DNA from: Winslowiella toletana
GTDB lineage: Bacteria > Pseudomonadota > Gammaproteobacteria > Enterobacterales > Enterobacteriaceae
DNA length: 64,000 bases
Assembly (NCBI RefSeq): GCF_032164335.1
Contig: NZ_CP134152.1
Location: 248,001 to 312,000 of the forward strand
Reading direction: 5' to 3'
Shown here: piece by piece, positions 8,773 to 14,846 of the stretch
How positions within the stretch are numbered: the first letter of the stretch is position 1
Layout of the letters: each line of letters begins with the position of its first letter
Program-made: the position numbers and the translations under genes
Notes under the pieces: model-generated
Told to the model about the DNA's origin: nothing
Database searches by the model: none
The model's input: only the letters and a program-made list of their open reading frames with translations

Positions 8773-9945
8773 TTAGCGAAACTCCACCCAGCTGGCGTTA
8801 TTATCTGCCGAGCGTACGCAGTTCTCTACCCAGCGTACGCCCATCAGTCCGGCATAAACATCGGGATACCAGAAATCTTCCAGCAGTGCCCGATCGTCGC
8901 GATCGGTGGCGTCCATCGCAATGGCAAAACGGCGGTAGAGATTCGACCAGGCTTCAAACAGACCTTCCGGGTGCCCGCCGCCAATGCGATCCTCCTCCAG
9001 CGCCCGCGGTGTGAGATACCCCATACCGCGTTCGAGAATGCGAACCGGCTCCCCCTGAACTTCGTAGCGCAACTGGTTCGGCTGTTCATCCCACCATTCA
9101 ATACTGGCTTTTGAGCCAATTACCCGTACTTTCTGGCCGTGCATCGAACCGCAGTTAACTGCCGAGCACCACATCGAGCCGACGGCACCGTTGTCATACT
9201 CCATTAATACATACGCATTATCTTCCAGCGGCGCGCGTGTTTTCACAAAGCTCTGGCGACAGCACATCAGGCGCTTAATCGATAACTCGGGCACCATGGT
9301 TTCGGCAATAAACAGCGGATGGGTCGCCAGATCGCCCAGTACATAGCTCGGCCCGACATAGCGGGGATCGACACGCCATTGCGTGCTGGGATTCTCCCGT
9401 TCTACCGCCTGGTTGTGAAAGCCGTGCGAGAACGACATATTGATAATCCGAATATCACCGAGCAGTCCTTCGGCGATCATCGCGCGCGCCTGCTGAATCA
9501 ACTGATGCCCGGCATAGCCGTAAGTGACGCCAACGATCTTATGGTTGCTGCGACAGAGATCCGCCAGGATCTGCGCCTGTTCGCTGGTAAAGCACAGCGG
9601 CTTTTCACACACTACGTGCAGTCCGGCCTCCAGCGCGGCACGGCAAATATCAAAATGGGTGTTGTTTGGCGTGGCGATCGACACCGCTTCAATACCGTCT
9701 GCGCGGGCGGCCTCAGCTGCAAACATCGCCTGGTAGCTGGCGTAACAACGGTGCGGGTCAACGCCCAGCGCAGTGCCAAACGCTTTGCCACGTTCGGCAT
9801 CAATATCAAACGCACCGGCTATCAGGGCAAAAGTGCCGTCGCGCTGTGCAGAGGAGCGATGGATATAGCCAATCTGGCTGGTGCCGCCGCCGCCAACCAT
9901 GCCCCAGCGTAGCGAGCGGTCGAGAGGTTTTAAACCGTTAATCAT
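8773..9945 (-). CDS. Gfo/Idh/MocA-family sugar dehydrogenase
   Basis: NAD(P)-dependent oxidoreductase of 390 residues. The Rossmann loop GMVGGGGTSQIG lies at residues 15-26, the EKP motif with the active-site Lys at 114-116, and a catalytic-type GDLATHP at 204-210. The family oxidises or reduces hydroxyls of sugars, inositols and their derivatives; the substrate here is not recognised. It begins 13 bases after the stop of the IolE-like gene and is clearly co-transcribed with it. The nearby LacI-type gene is the likely regulator. At 390 residues it is longer than the inositol dehydrogenase IolG in this window (337), so it belongs to a different subgroup. Confidence 0.8.
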   Translation of the reverse strand: MINGLKPLDRSLRWGMVGGGGTSQIGYIHRSSAQRDGTFALIAGAFDIDAERGKAFGTALGVDPHRCYASYQAMFAAEAARADGIEAVSIATPNNTHFDICRAALEAGLHVVCEKPLCFTSEQAQILADLCRSNHKIVGVTYGYAGHQLIQQARAMIAEGLLGDIRIINMSFSHGFHNQAVERENPSTQWRVDPRYVGPSYVLGDLATHPLFIAETMVPELSIKRLMCCRQSFVKTRAPLEDNAYVLMEYDNGAVGSMWCSAVNCGSMHGQKVRVIGSKASIEWWDEQPNQLRYEVQGEPVRILERGMGYLTPRALEEDRIGGGHPEGLFEAWSNLYRRFAIAMDATDRDDRALLEDFWYPDVYAGLMGVRWVENCVRSADNNASWVEFR

Positions 9946-9958
9946 TCTATTTCCCCTG

Positions 9959-10879
9959 TCAGAAGCCGACGGAATGCAGATAGTTCAGGCTGGCAGTGAC
10001 ATCGCGCAGGCTGCTCCCGACGTTACGAGGATCGCGCTCCTGTTCGATGGTGATCCAGCCCTGGTAATCGCGTTCGGCAAGGAAAGCGCGTATCGCCGGA
10101 TAATCAATCGCACCCTGGCCCAGTGGGCACATCACGCCCTCTGCACAAGCGCTGAAGAAGTCCAGCTCGCGTTTCAGGCCCGATGCAAATATCTGCGGGT
10201 TAACATCTTTAAAGTGCAGATAGTCGATGCGTGAGAAGTATTTTTCCAGCCAGATCAAAGGATCCATACCGGCGTAGTACAGGTGCCCGGTATCGAGGCA
10301 CAGCCCGGCGACAGAGTGCGGAATATCCGCCACCAGTTTTTCCAGTTCATCGGCAAATTCGATATTGCCACCGGCATGAGGATGAATTACCGGGCGCACG
10401 CCGTACTGCCGGGCGATATCGCTGAGCGTGATGATGTGCTGCATCATGCGTTGCCAGTCAGCCGCGCTCAGACGTGGCGCTTTATCATACTGGCCGGCCA
10501 GCCTGGCGCGATTGGCATCACCAAAATCGATAATCACCAGATACGGCGCTGGCGCGTTATCTCCGTGAGTTTTCTCAGCAGTCGGCACGTCGGACAGGAT
10601 TCGACAGATGTTATGCGTCAGCGCGATCATATTGTCGACATTGGCTTCGCTGACCAGGTCATCAAACAGGGTGCCTGCAACCAGCGATAAACCGTGTTGA
10701 TTCAGCGCCGTGGTGAGCTGTTGGCTGTCGGTTGGCAAATAGCGCCACGGACCTAATTCAATACTGCGATAACCTGCCTGTGCTGCCTCCTGCATAACTT
10801 TTTCCCACGGCGGTAAAAAAGGATTATTAGGGTCATCGACTCCCCAACTGCACGGGGCATTAGCAATATGTAGGGTCAT
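9959..10879 (-). CDS. IolE-like TIM-barrel isomerase/dehydratase
   Basis: Sugar phosphate isomerase/epimerase-family TIM barrel of 306 residues. Its motifs run in parallel with those of the IolE at 40245: VIHPHAGG (His166, His168), LCLDTGHLYYAG (Asp196, His199), YLHFKDVN (His222, Asp225), PLGQGAIDYP, and TIEQERDP (Glu279). It is therefore probably a metal-dependent dehydratase or isomerase of a keto-polyol. The overall sequence differs enough that a different substrate is likely. It heads a two-gene operon with the downstream dehydrogenase; together they could oxidise a polyol and dehydrate the ketone, as IolG and IolE do with inositol. Two dyads upstream are candidate operators. Confidence 0.72.
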   Translation of the reverse strand: MTLHIANAPCSWGVDDPNNPFLPPWEKVMQEAAQAGYRSIELGPWRYLPTDSQQLTTALNQHGLSLVAGTLFDDLVSEANVDNMIALTHNICRILSDVPTAEKTHGDNAPAPYLVIIDFGDANRARLAGQYDKAPRLSAADWQRMMQHIITLSDIARQYGVRPVIHPHAGGNIEFADELEKLVADIPHSVAGLCLDTGHLYYAGMDPLIWLEKYFSRIDYLHFKDVNPQIFASGLKRELDFFSACAEGVMCPLGQGAIDYPAIRAFLAERDYQGWITIEQERDPRNVGSSLRDVTASLNYLHSVGF

Positions 10880-10919
10880 AGTTATTTCCGTTACTGACAG
10901 GGTTAAAGGATCCGGAGAT

Positions 10920-10940
10920 AGCGATCGATCGCCGATCGCT
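10920..10940. promoter_or_regulatory. Inverted repeat, candidate LacI-type operator
   Basis: AGCGATCG-N5-CGATCGCT (10920-10927, 10933-10940), 40 bases upstream of the IolE-like start codon. A further GTCGATCG follows directly. The position in the operon leader suits repression by the adjacent LacI-family protein; the protein-site pairing is inferred. Confidence 0.45.
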
Positions 10941-11037
10941 GTCGATCGTTAGCGAGAGTATTAAATAGATATTCCAAAACCATCAATGATGGAATCTTTG
11001 TTTTTTGATAGCGATCAAACTATTTATGATAGTTTTA

Positions 11038-11057
11038 AATGATAGAAATCTATCATT
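11038..11057. promoter_or_regulatory. AT-rich dyad upstream of the sugar operon
   Basis: Perfect dyad AATGATAG-N4-CTATCATT. A direct copy of the half-site (TATGATAG) lies 16 bases to its left. It lies about 160 bases upstream of the operon start and just beyond the 3' end of the LacI gene. It could be an activator or repressor site, or a small hairpin. Confidence 0.4.
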
Positions 11058-11148
11058 CAGAAGTGCAGTCAAGGTGAATGCGATGCGGAATAAGGGCGGT
11101 GAAAGGTGCTACAGCAAGCGGTAAATGCCCGAGGCTGTAGCAGCAGAA

Positions 11149-12180
11149 CTAGCAGTTTTCGGCGGTAAGCAGTTCGAAAGGGCAGGTGTGATTGATAAAA
11201 CCGCTGTTGTTATCCAGCACTGCTTGTCTGAACGCATCGATCACCGTGCTGGAGAGCTCGGCCAGCCGATGGCCGATAATCAGGTCAACCGTACCATTGA
11301 TAAGCGCCAGATCGCTGTCAGCAAAAGGTCCGTGAGAAATCAGCGTCAACGTTTCCCGCCTGCCATGCTCTGCGGTTGCGCGAATCACCCCTTCAACACC
11401 ACCACAGGGCGCATAGATGACCGATAAATCGGGATGCTGTTGTAACAGTTGCATTGCAGCCTGATAGCCACCGGCAATACTTTCATGGCTTTTAACCGGT
11501 TCGAGAATCTGGTGGCCAGCCATGCGCTCGCGCAAATAGGAACGGAAGCTGATTTCACAGGTTTCCTGACAGAGAAACTGATGGTCGCCGATGATAATGC
11601 CAATTTTACCGTTTTTGCGCTGAAGCCTCTCCACCGCCCAGGCGGCAGTTCGGCCCGCCTTGCGATTATCCAGCCCGATATAGCCCGTGTGGCCACAGGG
11701 TGAAAGGTCGGATAACAGCGCAAAGACTTTGACTCCCCGGCGAGTTACTTCCTCAACCGCATGGCGGATCAGCGGATTATCCAGCGCGACCAGCCCGATA
11801 ACATTGACTCGGGTCGCCAGTTCGCGGATGCGTGCAGCGGTCGCTTCAATGGCATCGATGGCATGAAAATGAAATTCTGGCCGATCATCGTCCTGGTGCC
11901 AGGGCGCGGCTTGCTGCCTCAGCTGCTGAGAAAATGGATAATAGAAAGAGTAATCTTCTGGCAGCAGGATAAACCCCATTTTAATGCTGGTGCCAGTTCT
12001 GAAAGCATGGGATGTATCAGGCAGGCCTTGTGGAAAGCGATAGCCTAAGCGAGTGGCTGCGGCCATCACTTTTGCTTCAGTTTCCTGACGTACCGGCGCA
12101 CGGCGGTTTAGCACCCGATCCACGGTAGCCACACCCACGCCCGCCTGTTGCGCAATATCCTTTATTGTTGGATTTCTCAT
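11149..12180 (-). CDS. LacI-family regulator of the adjacent sugar operon
   Basis: Transcription factor of 343 residues. The N-terminal LacI helix-turn-helix is PTIKDIAQQAGVGVATVDRVLN (residues 4-25, with the recognition helix in VATVDRV). A hinge follows, then a periplasmic-binding-type effector domain from about residue 65, containing YIGLDNRKAGRTAA and VIYAPCGGVEGVIRA. VATVDRVLN and the sugar-binding-like C domain resemble regulators of polyol uptake and use. It reads in the same direction as the dehydrogenase operon, 269 bp upstream of it. The effector is probably a sugar or inositol derivative; this is inference from neighbours. Confidence 0.82.
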   Translation of the reverse strand: MRNPTIKDIAQQAGVGVATVDRVLNRRAPVRQETEAKVMAAATRLGYRFPQGLPDTSHAFRTGTSIKMGFILLPEDYSFYYPFSQQLRQQAAPWHQDDDRPEFHFHAIDAIEATAARIRELATRVNVIGLVALDNPLIRHAVEEVTRRGVKVFALLSDLSPCGHTGYIGLDNRKAGRTAAWAVERLQRKNGKIGIIIGDHQFLCQETCEISFRSYLRERMAGHQILEPVKSHESIAGGYQAAMQLLQQHPDLSVIYAPCGGVEGVIRATAEHGRRETLTLISHGPFADSDLALINGTVDLIIGHRLAELSSTVIDAFRQAVLDNNSGFINHTCPFELLTAENC

Positions 12181-12865
12181 CTTTCATCAACTTTGCTGTC
12201 CACCTGACAGAAATTTATCACGTAACAGAATGTATAGCCTGAAAAAAACGGCAGTACGGCTGGTTAATCTGCCTGAGAGAGTGGCAACGTGCCGAGTTTT
12301 TTCGCCTTTACGCTAAAAAAGTCACGATAAGATGATCTGGCGCAAAGAATGTCAGCGAGAGCGGATCGGTGAATGTTAATAACTCCAGGTTTATTTTATA
12401 AATATTTTAATAACCGGAAAAGTTCTTAACAATTATTGTTAATTTTCTTCACCAAAAAACATTAGCGGCATTAATATTGATGAATAATTAAGAAATAATA
12501 TTTCCAAATGTGAATAATATTACCGAATTATCCCAAGAATTTTCTTAAGAAAGCGTAAATATTCCCGGAACTCAGCCGATTCCCTTCCTAAACGTGAGTT
12601 AAACCGCAGTTTGGCCTCAGCACAAAAATTGTGTCATTGGTGGTTTTTAAGTGATTTATTTTGCGTATGGCGGATTTATATGGCTTTGTGACTATATATG
12701 CATTTAACTTATGATTAATCGGAAATGATTTCGGGGGTTGACGATATTTGTTCCGGCTCCGTATAATTTTCACACACGAACCGGATGGTTCATTGTATTT
12801 CATCAGTGATTGGCCTTTTTTGTCTTTTAATGCCAGGGGTTCTACTTTTATAAGGAAGGCTATGG
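12181..12865. other. AT-rich 685-bp intergenic region upstream of ecpR
   Basis: No gene is visible. From about 12360 to 12720 the base composition is strongly AT-rich, unlike the flanking genes, as is common at H-NS-silenced pilus promoters. It contains a perfect 12-bp palindrome TTTCTTAAGAAA (12541-12552), one TTCCT box near 12587, and a near-consensus sigma-70 promoter at 12738-12767. A GAACC-N4-GGTTC dyad (12778-12791) sits at the expected transcription start. The left end carries the LacI promoter on the minus strand. Confidence 0.6.
12738..12767 (+). promoter_or_regulatory. Sigma-70 promoter of the ecp operon
   Basis: TTGACG (-35, 12738-12743) and TATAAT (-10, 12762-12767) are separated by 18 bp. 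Transcription from about 12774 would give a leader of about 90 bases before ecpR. Confidence 0.7.
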
Positions 12866-13411
12866 GTGAACAAAGCGAGAGAGAAAGTTTTGTGGCTCTG
12901 GCCTGCAAATAAATTATTTGAATCTTCGATAAAGTTTTTGATCAGCGAGTCCAGTTTAGTCACCAACAATAACTTTATTATTGTTGTGGATTTTAACGTA
13001 GGTAACACGCGGGAAATTGTAATTAACGAAAAAGGATTGTTCAGCAAAGATCTGTCCAGGGATTGTATTGTCTTTCTGGCAGACGAGCATACGTTGCCGA
13101 TTGCTAATTACTACGAGCGCAAGTACGGGCACGTTTTTAAAAGCACCACGGTAATGCTGAACAGTCATGTTGATACTATTCGCGATGAGATTATAAATGC
13201 CGTCGAACCTGCGAGTCCTGTTTCGTATGGCTGTCGGGAAAATCTCGAGTCGTTAAATAACGAAGAGTATTTCCTGTTGCGGGAATTACTCAGAGGGCGG
13301 GATATCACCTCCATTGCCAATATTATCAAGATGAATCGGAAGTCACTCTATAGCAGAAGGAATGCATTACTGACGAAACTGAAAGTGCCGAGTATTTTTG
13401 CATTAATTTAA
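12866..13411 (+). CDS. ecpR: EcpR/MatA-like LuxR-type regulator of the Ecp pilus operon
   Basis: Transcriptional regulator of 181 residues, first gene of the pilus operon. The N-terminal 120 residues form a receiver-like or pseudo-receiver fold with no recognisable phosphorylation site. Residues about 130-178 form a LuxR-type helix-turn-helix, with ELLRGRDITSIANIIKM followed by SLYSRRNALLTKL. Similarity to E. coli EcpR (196 residues) is weak outside the HTH; the name rests mainly on position directly before ecpA. The start is a GTG preceded by AAGGAAGG seven bases upstream. An ATG four bases earlier opens a 16-codon out-of-frame peptide that shares the same ribosome site. Confidence 0.72.
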   Translation: MNKAREKVLWLWPANKLFESSIKFLISESSLVTNNNFIIVVDFNVGNTREIVINEKGLFSKDLSRDCIVFLADEHTLPIANYYERKYGHVFKSTTVMLNSHVDTIRDEIINAVEPASPVSYGCRENLESLNNEEYFLLRELLRGRDITSIANIIKMNRKSLYSRRNALLTKLKVPSIFALI

Positions 13412-13460
13412 CCCTCAATACCATTAGTGTTCTTTTAATATTTACCTGGGAATTTATAAA

Positions 13461-14081
13461 ATGAAAAAAATTGCTCTGATAGCTGCTTTATCTGCCGGTT
13501 TGTACAGCGTTAATACTTTAGCTGACGTTACCGCAACTGCTACTGCAACCTGGACAGCAACCGCCACTAAAGATACTACCAGTACTCTGGTAGTCACTCC
13601 GCTTGATTCAATCACCTTCCAGTATGCCGAAGGCATGCAGCGCTTTAATACTCAAAATGGTGCGTTCGATGTCACTATTCAGGGACAGAGTGGGGCTACC
13701 GATTTTAAACTGGCCGCACAGGTACTTAGCAATACGCTTACCGGCAGCGGTGCATCCACTCTTGATGTTGGCGTAGCGTGGAACGGCACTGCGCTGTCTT
13801 CCACCGCAGCCACCGATCTGGTTAACCACGGTAACAACCTGACCAGTGGGCTGGCGAGTCTGGTTAGTAACAATGCTTATGCCAGTGCAGATCGTACCAG
13901 CGCACAGGGTAATTTCACTTTTAGCATTGATTCTGCCACTTCAGATGGCAGCACGACGACCACCTTTGCTCAGCTGAATGACGGTTTCTGGAGTGGTGAC
14001 GTTAAAGTTCAGTTTACCGCGACCTGGACGGTAGATGAGAGCTCAAGCAGTGATTCTTCTTCAGTACAAGTTGGTGCCTAA
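13461..14081 (+). CDS. ecpA: EcpA, major pilin of the common pilus
   Basis: Secreted structural subunit polymerised into the thin Ecp/Mat fibre that mediates biofilm and host adhesion. It has 206 residues with a signal peptide of about 21 residues (MKKIALIAALSAGLYSVNTLA). The mature start DVTATATATW, and the segments KDTTSTLVVTPLDSITFQYAEGMQRFN and FWSGDVKVQFTATW broken by short changes, match E. coli EcpA (about 195 residues). The C terminus is unusual: after the normal end TATW it continues with VDESSSSDSSSVQVGA, a Ser/Asp-rich tail not remembered in E. coli EcpA. A terminator-like hairpin follows the gene, which would raise pilin output relative to the assembly genes. Confidence 0.92.
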   Translation: MKKIALIAALSAGLYSVNTLADVTATATATWTATATKDTTSTLVVTPLDSITFQYAEGMQRFNTQNGAFDVTIQGQSGATDFKLAAQVLSNTLTGSGASTLDVGVAWNGTALSSTAATDLVNHGNNLTSGLASLVSNNAYASADRTSAQGNFTFSIDSATSDGSTTTTFAQLNDGFWSGDVKVQFTATWTVDESSSSDSSSVQVGA

Positions 14082-14113
14082 AGTTTAAATAACTAAGCCA
14101 ATTATTAGTCAGT

Positions 14114-14138
14114 TGGGGCTTTATTAAGCCCCATTTTT
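14114..14138 (+). terminator. Attenuating terminator between ecpA and ecpB
   Basis: Stem TGGGGCTT / AAGCCCCA (14114-14121, 14126-14133) with loop TATT, followed by TTTTT. It is an intrinsic-terminator structure inside the operon, placed to favour the major subunit over downstream genes. Confidence 0.8.
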
Positions 14139-14151
14139 AAAGTCAGAGAAA

Positions 14152-14829
14152 ATGCATAAAATTACGGTCGGACTTTTATTTTCTTCGCTGATGCTGATGC
14201 TTCCCGCGGTTAACGCCATTGATGTGGGTGAGATTACCTCTATTATGCATCCCGGTGAGCATATTCATGCTAAAGAAATTACCAATACCAATAATACCGC
14301 ACGTTATATTCAGTTAAACGTGGTGCGTATTTCCTCTCCTTTGCCCGGCGGTGTTGAGATCCCGATGGAGTCAAAAGGGGAGTTATTATCTACACCGGCC
14401 AGTCTGGTGTTGCCAGGTCAGGCAAAAGATGTTTTTCGTTTAATCTATAAAGGGCCTGAAGATAATAAGGAACGTTACTATCGTCTGCAGTGGCTTGATG
14501 AACCACTGGCTGATAATAGCCGCAACACTGCCAGTAAATACGGTGTGGCGACAACTTCAGCTGAAATCGGCACTATTCTGGTCGTGGCGCCACGCAAAGA
14601 GAATTTCAAATACAGCTTTAAGAATGGTTCGGTCACCAATGAAGGTAATACGTCATTTCGGATTATTGCGCATGGTGAGTGTCTGAAAAAGATGGAAGAC
14701 CAGGACAGCTGCAGAGAGCGATATTATGTAATGCCTGGTATGTCGAAAAAACTGAACTATGTAAATCTCAGTTCGGCGAAAAGCCATGTGGGTATCTGGC
14801 GCGGAAAAACTTTTATCAGTATTAAATAA
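14152..14829 (+). CDS. ecpB: EcpB, periplasmic chaperone of the common pilus
   Basis: Periplasmic chaperone-like protein of 225 residues (E. coli EcpB has 222). A signal peptide of about 23 residues ends near LPAVNA. The body has the beta-rich pattern of pilus chaperones: LVLPGQAKDVFRLIYKGP near residue 83 corresponds to the subunit-binding edge strand, and ERYYRLQWLDEP follows. A second chaperone-like gene, ecpE, ends the structural part of the operon and shares the same pattern (FKIYYKGPQDDRERYYRISY). The start at 14152 lies right after the attenuator, with a weak AGAGAA ribosome site. Confidence 0.88.
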   Translation: MHKITVGLLFSSLMLMLPAVNAIDVGEITSIMHPGEHIHAKEITNTNNTARYIQLNVVRISSPLPGGVEIPMESKGELLSTPASLVLPGQAKDVFRLIYKGPEDNKERYYRLQWLDEPLADNSRNTASKYGVATTSAEIGTILVVAPRKENFKYSFKNGSVTNEGNTSFRIIAHGECLKKMEDQDSCRERYYVMPGMSKKLNYVNLSSAKSHVGIWRGKTFISIK

Positions 14830-14846
14830 TAATTAAAGGTTTAATT

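Noticed and set aside
12181-12737. Possible small RNA or hidden small gene in the AT-rich gap before ecpR
   Set aside because: No promoter-plus-terminator pair and no frame with a ribosome site could be seen.
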